From assembly GCA_017518705.1 (NCBI GenBank), contig JAFWUC010000062.1, positions 1 through 33,619 on the forward strand: a stretch of 33,619 bases of DNA, read 5' to 3'. The first letter of the stretch is position 1. The number at the start of each line of letters is the position of its first letter. Of this stretch, positions 16,631 through 26,313 are shown one piece after another. The position numbers were made by a program, and so were the translations under genes. The stretch is from Clostridia bacterium. Its GTDB lineage: Bacteria; Bacillota_A; Clostridia; Christensenellales; Aristaeellaceae. The notes under the pieces are model-generated. The model was given only the letters and a program-made list of their open reading frames with translations, searched no databases and was not told the origin of the DNA.

Positions 16631-18109
16631 TTACAGCGCAGCGATGGAAGATTTGAGCCTTCTTAGCGTCTCGTCCTTGCCCAGCAGGTACATTATCTCG
16701 AAGGCGCCGCCGGGAGTAGACTGTTTGCCGGACACGGCGATGCGCAGGGGCCAGAGCATCTGGCCGTTTTTGATGCCCATGTCGGCGATCTTTTCCATCA
16801 CCTTGTCGTGCAGGGCGGTCTCGGTCCACTCGTCCATGCCTTCAAGCAGGGGCAGCGCCGCGTCCAGCGCCGTCTTTGCGGTGGCAAGGTCGCTCTTCTG
16901 CTTTTTGTTCACGTACAGCTCATTTGAGAACTCGGGCATTTCGGCCAGAAAGTCCACCATGCCGGGCAGCTGGGCGAAGTATTCCGTGCGGGGCTGCAGC
17001 AGCTCGCACAGGCGCCCGTAGTCGAAGCGCTTTTCATCCAGCACCTTGTTAAGCCAGGGGCGGGCGTGCTCCAGGTACTTTTCGGGAGTGAGCGCGCGGG
17101 TGTACTCGGCGTTGAACCAGTTCATTTTCTGTATGTCGAATATGCTGGGGGACTTGCTGAGGCCCTCCAGGTCGAACACCTGCTTGAGCTCGTCCAGGGA
17201 GTAGATCTCCCTTTCTCCACGGGGAGACCAGCCCAGCAGCACTAGGTAGTTGATCACCGCCTCCACCAGATAGCCCTGGGAGAGCAGGTCCTCGAAGCTG
17301 GGGTCGCCCTTGCGCTTGGACATCTTGCGGGTGATCTCCACCGTCTCGCCGTTCTCGTTCACGGCGGTGTCGCGGCACATGACTGGGGTCAGGTGCACGG
17401 ACACGGGAGGCTGCCAGCCGAAGGCCTCGTACAGAAGGTTGTACTTGGGCGCGCTAGACAGGTACTCGTTGCCGCGCATCACGTGGGTTATGCCCATCAG
17501 GTGGTCGTCGATGACGTTGGCGAAGTTGTATGTGGGCAGCCCGTCTGCCTTGATCAGCACGTTGTCGTCCAAAGTGGAACAGTCCACTTCCACGCGGCCG
17601 TAGATCACGTCGTCAAAGCCCGCGCGGCCGGTGGTGGGCACGTTCTGGCGGATAACGTAAGGTTCGCCCGCGTCCAGTTTGGCCTGTATCTCCTCTTTGG
17701 AGAGGTGCAGGCACTTTTTGTCGTATTTGAAGGTCTCGCCCCTGGCTTCGGCCTCTTTGCGGGCCTCTTCCAGCCGCTCCTTGGTGCAGAAGCAGCGGTA
17801 GGCGTGACCGGAAGCGATGAGCTGCTCGGCGTAGGGCATGTACAGGGGCTTTCTCTCGCTCTGTACGTAGGGGCCGGTGGGACCGCCCACGTCGGGGCCT
17901 TCGTCGTGCTCAAGGCCCGCGGTGGCCAGGGAATTGTATATCACGTCCACGGCGCCGGCGACTTCGCGCTCCTGGTCGGTGTCCTCGATGCGCAGTATAA
18001 ATTTGCCGCCGTTCCTGCGCGCCCACAGATAGGCGTACAGCGCGGTCCTTAGATTCCCCAGGTGCATGTAGCCGGTGGGGCTGGGGGCGAAACGGGTGCG
18101 TACTTCCAT
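16631..18109 (-). CDS. gltX: Glutamyl-tRNA synthetase
   Basis: 492 residues, the usual length. Class I synthetase charging tRNA-Glu, and in many Firmicutes also tRNA-Gln as the first step of the transamidation route. [20 protein letters not shown] (HIGH-type motif, 6-25) and KMSKRKGD (KMSKS motif) are intact. A zinc site of the CxC...CxH kind is visible in CFCTKERL and YDKKCLHL. The [11 protein letters not shown] and [14 protein letters not shown] segments fit bacterial GluRS. AAAGGAG precedes the ATG by 7 bases. Lies 28 bases after glucokinase in the same run. No T-box or other leader is visible. Confidence 0.96.
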   Translation of the reverse strand: MEVRTRFAPSPTGYMHLGNLRTALYAYLWARRNGGKFILRIEDTDQEREVAGAVDVIYNSLATAGLEHDEGPDVGGPTGPYVQSERKPLYMPYAEQLIASGHAYRCFCTKERLEEARKEAEARGETFKYDKKCLHLSKEEIQAKLDAGEPYVIRQNVPTTGRAGFDDVIYGRVEVDCSTLDDNVLIKADGLPTYNFANVIDDHLMGITHVMRGNEYLSSAPKYNLLYEAFGWQPPVSVHLTPVMCRDTAVNENGETVEITRKMSKRKGDPSFEDLLSQGYLVEAVINYLVLLGWSPRGEREIYSLDELKQVFDLEGLSKSPSIFDIQKMNWFNAEYTRALTPEKYLEHARPWLNKVLDEKRFDYGRLCELLQPRTEYFAQLPGMVDFLAEMPEFSNELYVNKKQKSDLATAKTALDAALPLLEGMDEWTETALHDKVMEKIADMGIKNGQMLWPLRIAVSGKQSTPGGAFEIMYLLGKDETLRRLKSSIAAL

Positions 18110-18137
18110 GTTTGACTCCTTTGATTTTGTGTGTGGT

Positions 18138-19082
18138 TTATTTGCCCAGCATCGCGGCGCCGATGATGCCGGCGTCGTTGCCCAGAGTGGCCAGGGCGAT
18201 CGTGGCGTAGGGCATGGTCTTGTAGAACACCATGCCGGGCAGGGTCCTGTTTATGGCGTCCAGCAGGAACTGTCCCGCGTGGCTCACGCCGCCGCCCAGC
18301 ACTATGACTTCCGGATCGATAAGGTTTATTATGCTCACCAGGCCTTCGCACAGGTGGAACACGTAAGCGTCGAACACCTTGACGGCGGTCTCGTCGCCCG
18401 CCTTGGCGGCGTCGATGACGATCTTGGCGGTGATGTCGTCCAGGTTGCCGTTAACGTCTTTATAGATCTTGCTTTCGGGATGCGCCTGGGCGGCTTCGCG
18501 GCCGCGGCGTATGATGGCGCCCGCGGAAGCGTACCTTTCCCAGCAGCCCCGGTTGCCGCAGGTGCATTCGTCGCCGCCGGACACGGTGATCATGTGGCCG
18601 ATCTCGCTGCCCACGCCGTGGAAGCCGCTGTACACCTTGCCGCCCAGCACTATGCCGCCGCCCACGCCGGTGCCCAGGGTCACGAACACGCTGGAGCTCT
18701 TGCCCTTGCTTACGCCCGCCACGCTTTCGGCCAGGCCCGCCACGGTGGCGTCGTTGCCTATGAAGATGGGCTTTTTGATGGTCTCGTTCATCCATTCGCG
18801 CACGGGTACTTCGTGCCAGTACAGGTTGGTGCAGAAGGGCACGTGGCCGGTCACGGGGTCCTCGATGCCGGGCAGACCTACGCCTATGGCCTTGACTTCG
18901 TCCTCGGAAATGCCTTCGTCCCTGATAAGTTCGACGCACAGCCGCGCCATGTCGTCCACTATGGGACGGGCGCCCCTTTCCACCAGGGTGGGGCAGGTGG
19001 CCTTGCGCACGATGCGGCCTTCCTCGTCCACCAGTCCCGCTTTTACGCTCATGCCGCCCAGGTCGATACCGATGTAATACAT
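18138..19082 (-). CDS. glcK: ROK-family glucokinase
   Basis: 314 residues, typical for Firmicute ROK glucokinase. Phosphorylates glucose at C6 with ATP, feeding the PFK step also encoded here. Visible motifs are [15 protein letters not shown] (phosphate-binding loop, 5-19), IGNDATVAG with the catalytic Asp, [21 protein letters not shown], and the zinc motif [18 protein letters not shown]-binding N-terminal domain is absent, which excludes a ROK repressor. GGAGG precedes the ATG. Confidence 0.93.
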   Translation of the reverse strand: MYYIGIDLGGMSVKAGLVDEEGRIVRKATCPTLVERGARPIVDDMARLCVELIRDEGISEDEVKAIGVGLPGIEDPVTGHVPFCTNLYWHEVPVREWMNETIKKPIFIGNDATVAGLAESVAGVSKGKSSSVFVTLGTGVGGGIVLGGKVYSGFHGVGSEIGHMITVSGGDECTCGNRGCWERYASAGAIIRRGREAAQAHPESKIYKDVNGNLDDITAKIVIDAAKAGDETAVKVFDAYVFHLCEGLVSIINLIDPEVIVLGGGVSHAGQFLLDAINRTLPGMVFYKTMPYATIALATLGNDAGIIGAAMLGK

Positions 19083-19102
19083 GATCTTTCCTCCGCTATA
19101 TA

Positions 19103-19660
19103 TCAGTTGTTTTCAGGCTCGTTAAAGAATACGCAGGTGTGGTAGGTGACGGTGTTTTTGCCGTTGTGGTAGCGTATGCCGCAGCTGCCCGCCAGCACGT
19201 TCACCTCCACGCCGTGGCTCTCTATGGAAGGATGCAGGCTCTCGGGAAAACGGCAGGGCGCGTCCGGATAGGTGCACTTTTTGCAGCGTTTGCAGCCTTC
19301 GGTAGCCAGTATGAGCAGGTCGCTGCCCAGCTTTTCCCTGAGCATCGCGAATATGCCCGGTTCCACGGCCATGTGGGCGTCCTTGCCCGCCATCATGCCC
19401 TCGAAATCATAGGAGTCCTCCAGCTCGTGGCGGGTGGAGAACATGAACACGGTGGTGTAGGCCTTCATCCGCGCTTCGCATTTCTCTATGGGGCCCACGC
19501 CCGGGGGGCAAGCCCAGCTTTTGCCGTAAGCGCCGCAGGCGTTCTTTTCGCACAGCTGCCTTACCATGGGGGACACGACGATCTCTTTTGTCGGGGCGAA
19601 GCCGCACTCGTAAGCGCCCAGCTTGAGCGCCTCTTCCCTGATCTGTTGACGCAGGTCCAT
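19103..19660 (-). CDS. DUF2284 putative metal-binding protein
   Basis: 185 residues. Cysteine pattern: one near residue 19, one each at about 37 and 42 in LCEKNACGAYGKSWACPPG (with the CPP motif near 51), CEARMK, and a CKRCKKCTYPDAPC cluster (about 123-136) that could hold an iron-sulphur centre. This fits the DUF2284 family, whose function is not established. Starts 3 bases after the hprK stop, with AAAGGA before the ATG. Confidence 0.8.
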   Translation of the reverse strand: MDLRQQIREEALKLGAYECGFAPTKEIVVSPMVRQLCEKNACGAYGKSWACPPGVGPIEKCEARMKAYTTVFMFSTRHELEDSYDFEGMMAGKDAHMAVEPGIFAMLREKLGSDLLILATEGCKRCKKCTYPDAPCRFPESLHPSIESHGVEVNVLAGSCGIRYHNGKNTVTYHTCVFFNEPENN

Positions 19661-19663
19661 GTT

Positions 19664-20578
19664 TTATTCCTTTCCGGCCAGTTTTTCCTGCCTGCTCAGA
19701 AGCACGTCGGCGGCGGAAAAGCCCATCTGCTTCAGGCGCAGGTTGCGGGCTGCCACTTCCAGTACTATGGCGATGTTGCGCCCGGGATGTATGGGGAGCA
19801 GCAGGTAGGGCACCTTTACGCCCAGTATCTCCTTGGTCTGGGTGCTCATGCCCAGGCGCTCGTAGGACGCGCCTTCCTGCCACATTTCCATGTGCACCAC
19901 CAGGTCTATGGACTTGGAGTGGATCACGCTGGCCACGCCGTACATGGTGTATATGTCTATGAGGCCTATGCCGCGGATCTCCATCAGGTGGCGTATGGCT
20001 TCGGGCGCGGTGCCGGTCAGACGGGTCTCGTTGACCTTCTTTATCTCCACCACGTCGTCCGCCACCAGCCGGTGCCCGCGCTTGACCAGTTCCAGCGCGC
20101 TTTCGCTTTTGCCCACGCCGCTTTTGCCGGTGATGAGCAGGCCCACGCCGTACACGTCCACCAGCACGCCGTGCATGGTGACGCTGGGCGCCAGGGCGTC
20201 GCGCAGGTAGTTGATTATGTCCATCTCCAGCTTGACGGTGATCTCGCTGGTGCGGTACACGGGGATGGAGCGCTTTTTCGCCAGCTCCAGCATTATGGGG
20301 GGAATGGAGTGCCCCCGGCACACTATCACGCAGGGCAGGGCGAAGGAGAAAAACGTGTTGAGCCGCGCGCCCAGGGTCGCTTCGTCCAGAGTGTCCAGAT
20401 ACGCCATCTCCACCTTGCCGAACAGCTGGGGACGCTCAAAGGCGAAAAAATCCCAGTAGCCGGTAAGCTGGAGGCCGGGGCGGCAGATGTTGGCCTCGTT
20501 TATGGGCAGTTCCCCGGTGGCGCTGGGCACGATTATGTCCAGCTTCAGCGCGGAAACGAGATCGGCTTCCCTTATCAT
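19664..20578 (-). CDS. hprK: HPr kinase/phosphorylase
   Basis: 304 residues, normal length. Phosphorylates HPr on the regulatory serine and reverses this, setting carbon catabolite control in low-GC-type Gram positives. The C-terminal catalytic half has the Walker A GKSGVGKSES (151-160), the conserved His136 (SVTMHGVLVDVYG), Asp175-Asp176 and the signature MEIRGIGLIDIYTMYG. The N-terminal domain ends in the RSIPVYRT segment. The start overlaps the HAD gene stop as ATGA. No PTS gene is in the window. Confidence 0.95.
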   Translation of the reverse strand: MIREADLVSALKLDIIVPSATGELPINEANICRPGLQLTGYWDFFAFERPQLFGKVEMAYLDTLDEATLGARLNTFFSFALPCVIVCRGHSIPPIMLELAKKRSIPVYRTSEITVKLEMDIINYLRDALAPSVTMHGVLVDVYGVGLLITGKSGVGKSESALELVKRGHRLVADDVVEIKKVNETRLTGTAPEAIRHLMEIRGIGLIDIYTMYGVASVIHSKSIDLVVHMEMWQEGASYERLGMSTQTKEILGVKVPYLLLPIHPGRNIAIVLEVAARNLRLKQMGFSAADVLLSRQEKLAGKE

Positions 20579-21381
20579 GCTTCAAGCTCCTTAAACAGCG
20601 TTCTGGCTACGCCCAGGTCTGTGTTGGGCGGGCAGACGACAAAGCGGGGAGAATGGTTTTTTACGCTTTCGGGCGCGTTTTCCATAACGAAGGGATACTT
20701 GGCCCACAAAAGCATGTCCAGGTCGTTCTGGCCGTCTCCGAAAGCGCAGGTCTCTTCCCGGGCTACGCCCAGAGACTTTCTCAGGAACTCCAGCGCGCCC
20801 GCCTTGGAAGTCTCGTTGCCCACGCACTCTATCATGTGCTTCTGGCTCTGCATCAGCGTGGCGCGGCCCTCGAATTTCTGCTTAAGTATGGGCAGGGCTT
20901 TGGCGGCGCCTTCGGGGCTGTCCAGAATCAGCAGCTTCATGGGCGCTTCGGTGAGGCTCTGGGAGATGGGCTTGCCCGTCACCCGGGCTTTGACGCCGCA
21001 CAGCTCCTCATAGCCCCGGGTGAGGGAGCAGTAATAGGGCGCGATGTAGCTGCCGCCCACGAAAGCGTGCAGGTACAGGCCCATTTTCTCCGCTTCCTGC
21101 GCGATCTCTCTAGCCAGATCTATCTCCACGGGCGTCTGGTAGAGCACTCTGCCGCTTAACAGATCCACCACCGCGCCGCCGTTATAGCACACCGCGGGGG
21201 CGTTGACGCCCAGTTTTTCCGCGATGCCCCTGAGCGCGGGCGGCATGCGCCCGGAAGACAGCACGAAATAGGCGCCCTTGTCCATGCAGGCGCGGGCGGC
21301 TTTGACCGTCTCCTCTTCCAGTTCCCGTTTGGGATTCAAAAGCGTGCCGTCTATGTCGACGGCGATGAGCTTAAAGCGCAT
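20575..21381 (-). CDS. Cof-type HAD-IIB family phosphatase
   Basis: 268 residues. HAD motif I is AVDIDGTLLN (Asp9 nucleophile, Asp11), motif II VLSSGR, and motif IV FGDGQNDLDML, with a IIB cap between about 85 and 190. The Cof/YidA group dephosphorylates sugar phosphates or other small phosphoesters. Specificity cannot be read from sequence. GGAG lies 5 bases before the ATG, 9 bases after the transglutaminase gene. Its stop overlaps hprK. Confidence 0.9.
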   Translation of the reverse strand: MRFKLIAVDIDGTLLNPKRELEEETVKAARACMDKGAYFVLSSGRMPPALRGIAEKLGVNAPAVCYNGGAVVDLLSGRVLYQTPVEIDLAREIAQEAEKMGLYLHAFVGGSYIAPYYCSLTRGYEELCGVKARVTGKPISQSLTEAPMKLLILDSPEGAAKALPILKQKFEGRATLMQSQKHMIECVGNETSKAGALEFLRKSLGVAREETCAFGDGQNDLDMLLWAKYPFVMENAPESVKNHSPRFVVCPPNTDLGVARTLFKELEA

Positions 21382-21390
21382 TATCGCTCC

Positions 21391-22761
21391 TTACAGTTTT
21401 TTGAATTCGGTGACCGTGTCAGTCTTGTCGTATTCCGTGTTGTCCAGCCCGCGCGTTTCGGTTTCGACTTCGCCGTCCTGGTTGTCGCAGGGATCGTAGC
21501 GCAGGAAATACTTGGGCGGGTCGAAGTCCTTGTAATAGGCGCGGTTGGCCACCATGCGGAAGGGATCCAGGTTGCCGAAGTAATAGTCCCAGCGCTCCGG
21601 TTTGCCGTTTCTGCGGGCGCCGCCGCCGAAGGAGGGATCGGCGAACAGCCAGCCGAACTCCCGGGTGTAGAACATTGCCCAGTCGTGGTTGCCCGTGGTC
21701 TCATAGCCCACGGTGAGGCCGCTCTGCCAACGGGCGGGAATGCCCAGTATCCGGCACAGGGTGATGAACAGCACCGCCTGTATGCCGCAGTCGCCCTTAT
21801 AGTTCACGGCGGTGTACTGGGCGTGGTTCTCTATCAGGCTGTAGCTGCGCATGAAACTGTAGCGCACGTGGGTGGTGATGTAGTCGTACACCCGCCGGGC
21901 CAGGTACAGCGGCCGCGTCTCGTCGCCCGCGATCGACCTTGCCAGGTTGGTGAGGTACGGGGTGAACACTATGTGGGGGTACTGCTGCTCCAGGTCTTCG
22001 GGCACGGGCGCGGGCACGGTGGGATACACGATATACGGCGCTTCCCCGAAGGGGCGCACGTACTTAAGGCGGGAAGTGTAGGTGAAATTCACTTCAAAGG
22101 GCGTGTTTTCGCTCAGCGTGCGCCGGTAGCACACCGTCCTGTGGTACGCGTCTGCAGGCGCGACAAAGCCGTCGCTGTCGGCCCTGACCGCTATATCCTC
22201 GGCCGCCTGCTGGGCGGAAGGCGCGGGCACGGGGATGTGCACGGTGTATGTCGCGCCCTTTTCGAAGGAGCTGTCCTCTATCTTAAGGCTGGAGGTCACG
22301 GAAAAACGGTAACCGACTTCGCCTTTTTGCCTGATCTCGGCAATGAACTCGTCCAGGTCGGGGGAATCCTTGTCGGGGGGAAGCGTTTCCCGGTCCTTCC
22401 ATTCCGGGTGGAACTTGAGCAGCGAGCCCGCAAAGCTGGAAACGTAGCGCTTCTCGCCCTTTACGAATATGAAATCCACCTGGCCTTCCAGTTCCGCTTC
22501 GTCAAGCTCCGCTTCGGTAAAGCCGCTTATGCGCTTTTGAGCGACCTCGAGCGCTTTCCTGCGGTCGTAAGGATAGCGCTTTATGAGCCGGGGCAGGGTC
22601 TGCTTCTCGAACTCGAGCCGCGCTTTGAGCATGTCGCTTGTGCGGGGGGAAGCCAGTTTCCGGTCTATAAGGCGCAGGCACAGCTCGAATTCGCCGGCGT
22701 GCTTGGCCCTTAGAACGTCTTCCGGCAGGGGGATCAGCAGGTTTTCGGGATGGTCGAACAT
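21391..22761 (-). CDS. Transglutaminase-like cysteine peptidase-fold protein
   Basis: 456 residues without signal peptide or membrane segment. The C-terminal third holds the transglutaminase core: YKGDCGIQAVLF (Cys325), GNHDWAMFY (His359) and LFADPSFGG (Asp375), a complete catalytic triad. The first 130 residues are helical and charged, and about 140-250 looks beta-rich. Similar proteins are usually annotated only as transglutaminase domain proteins, often acting as peptidases. The ATG has GGAGG 5 bases upstream and lies inside the end of hypB (28-bp overlap). Confidence 0.85.
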   Translation of the reverse strand: MFDHPENLLIPLPEDVLRAKHAGEFELCLRLIDRKLASPRTSDMLKARLEFEKQTLPRLIKRYPYDRRKALEVAQKRISGFTEAELDEAELEGQVDFIFVKGEKRYVSSFAGSLLKFHPEWKDRETLPPDKDSPDLDEFIAEIRQKGEVGYRFSVTSSLKIEDSSFEKGATYTVHIPVPAPSAQQAAEDIAVRADSDGFVAPADAYHRTVCYRRTLSENTPFEVNFTYTSRLKYVRPFGEAPYIVYPTVPAPVPEDLEQQYPHIVFTPYLTNLARSIAGDETRPLYLARRVYDYITTHVRYSFMRSYSLIENHAQYTAVNYKGDCGIQAVLFITLCRILGIPARWQSGLTVGYETTGNHDWAMFYTREFGWLFADPSFGGGARRNGKPERWDYYFGNLDPFRMVANRAYYKDFDPPKYFLRYDPCDNQDGEVETETRGLDNTEYDKTDTVTEFKKL

Positions 22762-23408
22762 ACGCGCCTCCTCAATTCGTCCGCAAGCGCCCCGACGCCT
22801 TCTCCGTTTTTGCAGGAGAGGGAGAATACGGGCAGGGACGGGTTTATATCAGCAAGGTTGGCTTTGAGCCGGTCAAAGTCGAAGTTAAAAGCGGGCAGGG
22901 TGTCGCACTTGGTGACGCCCAGAAGCTCGCTCACTTGGAACATAAGCGGGTACTTAAGGGGCTTGTCGTCGCCTTCGGGCACGCTTAGAAGCATGAGCTT
23001 CAGCTGCGCGCCGGTGTCAAACTCCGCGGGGCACACCATATTGCCCACGTTTTCAAGGAACACCAGACGCGGCAAATCGTCCCCGAAAGCCTTCAGCCCC
23101 TCCAGGGTCATTTTAGCGTCCATGTGGCACATGCCGCCCGTGTGCAGCTGCACCGCCTTCGCCCCGTGCAGAGCGACGGCGCGGGCGTCCACGTCGCTGT
23201 CCACGTCCGCCTCCATAACGCCTATGGAGAAATCGGCTTTGAGCAGGTCGATCAGCCGGTACAGCAGCGTGGTCTTGCCCGCCCCGGGCGAGGCCATGAG
23301 GTTTATCAGGAATACGCCCTTTTCCTTAAGAAAAGCGCGGACTTTTTCGGCGCGGGCGGCGTTTTCCGCCTCTATGCCCGCGCGGACGTCAAGTATCGGT
23401 ATGTTCAT
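22734..23408 (-). CDS. hypB: HypB-like hydrogenase nickel incorporation GTPase
   Basis: 224 residues, close to the short HypB form without the N-terminal CxxCGC or His-rich nickel stretch. G3E-family GTPase with P-loop MASPGAGKTTLL (38-49), MEADVDSDVDA, the metal-site HTGGMCHMDA (Cys94, His95), FLENVGNMVCPAEFDTG and the guanine-binding KCD (usually NKxD). HypB inserts nickel into NiFe hydrogenase. No hydrogenase subunit or hypA lies in the window. The ribosome binding site is weak, and it starts 28 bases after the large flavoprotein gene. Confidence 0.85.
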   Translation of the reverse strand: MNIPILDVRAGIEAENAARAEKVRAFLKEKGVFLINLMASPGAGKTTLLYRLIDLLKADFSIGVMEADVDSDVDARAVALHGAKAVQLHTGGMCHMDAKMTLEGLKAFGDDLPRLVFLENVGNMVCPAEFDTGAQLKLMLLSVPEGDDKPLKYPLMFQVSELLGVTKCDTLPAFNFDFDRLKANLADINPSLPVFSLSCKNGEGVGALADELRRRVCSTIPKTC

Positions 23409-23436
23409 ATCTGTCAGAGGTAAGACCGGCGCGGTC

Positions 23437-26265
23437 CTATTTGTCCCCGGTGATGCCCAGCGCGATCTTCACGCCGCGCTTGATCACGTAGGGCAGCAGC
23501 TTTTTGAGCTTGTCCTCCGTGCGGCACATGTCGCTGGCGCGGGGGTTGTCCCTTGTAAGGTGGATGGCGTCGAACTCGCACCTGGTGGTGCACAGGCCGC
23601 AGCCTATGCAGCGGTTGGTGTCCACGGTGGTGGCGCCGCAGCCCAGGCAGCGCTTCGCCTCGGCTTTGACCTGTTCCTCGGTGAGAGTGAGACGCAGGTC
23701 GCGGAACGTGTCCTTCGCGACGCCCGCCTTCCGCCCGGGCAGCTGCCTGGGAGCGCTGTCGAAGCTCTCCATGCGGGTGGGGTCCATTATGTCGCTCTTG
23801 TCCAACTCCACGAACTCCCTGCGGTCCCTGGCCAGGTCCAGCCGGTTGCCGGGATGCACGTAGCGGTTGATGGACACTGCGCCTTCGCGGCCGCCCGCGA
23901 TGGCGTCGATGGCGAAGCGCGCGCCCGTGAACACGTCGCCGCCCACGAATATGTCGCTTTCGGCGGTCTGGCGGGTGAGGGGGTCGGCTTCCACGGTGCC
24001 GTTGGGCTTTATGACCGCCTTGGTGCCCTTGAGCATATCGCCCCACCTGGCCGCCTGGCCGATGGAGAGGAGCAGGTTGTCGCAGTATATGGTCTGGGTG
24101 TCGGATTCGTCGTACTCGGGGCTGAAGCGGTGGTTTTCGTCGTAAACCCGCAGACACTTTTTGAACACCACGGCCTTCAGGCGGCCGTTTTCGTCCTTAA
24201 GCACTTCCTTGGGACCCCAGCCGTTCTGTATCATGACGCCGTCTGAGAGCGCCTCGGCGACTTCGTCCTTTGAAGCGGGCATCTCGTCCGGCTGCTCCAG
24301 GCACAGCATGACCACTTCGCCGGAGCCCGCCCTTAAGGCACTGCCCGCCACGTCTATGGCCACGTTGCCGCCGCCCACCACCAGCGTTTTTCCGGAAAGG
24401 CGCACGTTTTCGGGGTCGCGGTTCAGGCGGCGCAGGAAGTCCACGCCGGTCTCCACGCCCTCGGCGTCCTCGCCGGGCACGCCCGCCATGCGGCCGCCCT
24501 GCATGCCGGGGGCCACAAAGAAGGCCTTGTAGCCCTGCTCGCGCAGCTGCTGGATGGTGACGTCTTTGCCCACTTCCACGCCGCACTTGATCTCTATGCC
24601 CATCTGCCTGAACACGTCTATCTCCGCGTCCAGCACGTCCTTTTCCAGACGGTAGGAGGGGATGCCGTACCTGAGCATGCCGCCGGGTTTGGCTTCCTTT
24701 TCGAACACGGTCACGGGGTAGCCGTCCCGCCTTAAGAAGTAGGCGCAGCTCAGGCCCGCGGGACCGGAACCGATCACCGCCACCTTGAACTTGTCGCCCC
24801 ACATGCCACCGTCGTGCTTTTCGCACAGGGGCACGAAGCGCTTGCCGCCGTCCAGTTCCAGGGAAGCGATGAATTTCTTTATTTCGTCTATTGCCAGGGG
24901 CTGGTCCACGGTGCCGCGGGTGCAGGCGTCCTCGCACCTGCGGTTGCACACGCTGCCACACACCAGTGGGAAGGGGTTGTCCTGTTTTATGAGCTTGAGC
25001 GCGTCCTCGTACCTGCCTTCGGAGGCCATTTTGATGTAGCCCTGCACGGACAGGTGCACGGGACAGGCGGTCTTGCAGGGGGCGGTGCCGCTTGCGTAGC
25101 AGTTGATCTTGGCGTCGTCGCGGTAGTTGTAGTTCCACTTGTCCACGCCCCACTTGCGTCCGTCGGGCAGCTGGGTCTTGGGATAGGTGACCGCGCTGCC
25201 GTCCTTTTTGCACAGCTTTTGGCCCAGTTTGGCCGCGCCTACGGGGCACACCTCCACGCACTTGCCGCAGGCCACGCACTTTTCCTTTTCAACGTGGGCG
25301 CGGTAGGCGGAGGCGGACAGGTTGGGCGTGTTGTACAGCTGGCTGGTCCTAAGCGCGTTGCACACGCCGGGGGCGCAGTTGCATATGGCCACTATCTTGC
25401 CTTCGCCGTCTATGTTGGTTATCTGGTGCACGTAGCCGTGGCGCTCGGCGCGGGCAAGGATCTCGTAGACTTCTTCTTTGGTCACGTAATGCCCGATGCC
25501 GCGGTCGTCCATGTACTCCGCCATGTCGCCCATGCCGATGCAGTAATTGCCTCGGATCTCGCCGCTGCCTTCGCCTCTCATGGCCTGCTGCTTGCGGCAG
25601 GAGCATTCGGAGATGCCGAACTTGTCGTACATGTCTATCCAGCGGGACAGATGCTCCACCGGCACGGATTGGTTTTCCATGCTTATGGCTTTCTCCACGG
25701 GGATGACGTGCATGCCTATGCCGCTGCCTCCCGGAGGCACCATCTGGGTTATGCCGCCCAGGGGCAGCTGGGTCATGAGGTTAAAGAAGGTGGCCAGCTG
25801 GGGGAATTCGTCCGTGAGCTTCTCCTGCATCATCATGAATTCCGCGCTGCCGGGCACGAATATGGGCAGCTCGTACTGCAGGTGCTTATCCTCGGTCCTG
25901 GCGCGGTTCTGCTCGATCACGCCTATCCAGCGTAGGCGCTCCACCATCTTTTGGCAGTCTTCAAGGGACATGCCGTTTCTCTGGGCGAGCTCCTCGACGC
26001 TGTACGGGACGCGGGTCTTTTTGAAGCTAAGAAGGAATTTGACCTGCTCCTTGTTCAGGATCATGTCCAGCATCCAGTACTCGGGATCCCGGTTGTTGAC
26101 CTTGCCGGTGAATTTCTTGAGGTAACGGTCGGTGATAAGCGTGGCGAGTTTGAGCACCAGCTTTTCTTTTTCGGGATCGGGCGCCACGTAATTCGGGTCC
26201 TGCCAGTAATCCCTTTCGTTTATCATCGGGTCGCCGGGTTTCCATTCGGCCAGAGATCTGCCCAT
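23437..26265 (-). CDS. Multidomain Fe-S flavoprotein oxidoreductase with a GltD-like core
   Basis: 942 residues. In order: a winged-helix-like region (about 60-140); a cysteine region with SECSCRK (221, 223) and CNCAPGVC (295-302); a 4Fe-4S ferredoxin motif CVACGKCVEVCP (330-341); a DPYD/GltD-type Fe-S domain with CKTACPVHLSVQGYI (397-411) and CGSVCNRRCEDAC (436-448); FAD-binding VAVIGSGPAGLSCAYFL (495-511); NAD(P)-binding LVVGGGNVAIDVAG (628-641); and a C-terminal ferredoxin with CLGC and CIGCGLCTTRC (873-896). This architecture suggests electron transfer between NAD(P)H and ferredoxin or a partner enzyme. Partner and reaction are unknown. AAGGAG precedes the ATG. Followed by hypB. Confidence 0.85.
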   Translation of the reverse strand: MGRSLAEWKPGDPMINERDYWQDPNYVAPDPEKEKLVLKLATLITDRYLKKFTGKVNNRDPEYWMLDMILNKEQVKFLLSFKKTRVPYSVEELAQRNGMSLEDCQKMVERLRWIGVIEQNRARTEDKHLQYELPIFVPGSAEFMMMQEKLTDEFPQLATFFNLMTQLPLGGITQMVPPGGSGIGMHVIPVEKAISMENQSVPVEHLSRWIDMYDKFGISECSCRKQQAMRGEGSGEIRGNYCIGMGDMAEYMDDRGIGHYVTKEEVYEILARAERHGYVHQITNIDGEGKIVAICNCAPGVCNALRTSQLYNTPNLSASAYRAHVEKEKCVACGKCVEVCPVGAAKLGQKLCKKDGSAVTYPKTQLPDGRKWGVDKWNYNYRDDAKINCYASGTAPCKTACPVHLSVQGYIKMASEGRYEDALKLIKQDNPFPLVCGSVCNRRCEDACTRGTVDQPLAIDEIKKFIASLELDGGKRFVPLCEKHDGGMWGDKFKVAVIGSGPAGLSCAYFLRRDGYPVTVFEKEAKPGGMLRYGIPSYRLEKDVLDAEIDVFRQMGIEIKCGVEVGKDVTIQQLREQGYKAFFVAPGMQGGRMAGVPGEDAEGVETGVDFLRRLNRDPENVRLSGKTLVVGGGNVAIDVAGSALRAGSGEVVMLCLEQPDEMPASKDEVAEALSDGVMIQNGWGPKEVLKDENGRLKAVVFKKCLRVYDENHRFSPEYDESDTQTIYCDNLLLSIGQAARWGDMLKGTKAVIKPNGTVEADPLTRQTAESDIFVGGDVFTGARFAIDAIAGGREGAVSINRYVHPGNRLDLARDRREFVELDKSDIMDPTRMESFDSAPRQLPGRKAGVAKDTFRDLRLTLTEEQVKAEAKRCLGCGATTVDTNRCIGCGLCTTRCEFDAIHLTRDNPRASDMCRTEDKLKKLLPYVIKRGVKIALGITGDK

Positions 26266-26313
26266 GAAGATATGCTCCTTTCGGACGGTTATTATCGGGG
26301 TGATACGGTGGTC

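Noticed and set aside
22734..26265. Hydrogenase maturation or structural cluster
   Set aside because: Only hypB is present. No hydrogenase subunit, hypA, hypC, hypD, hypE or hypF is found in the window.
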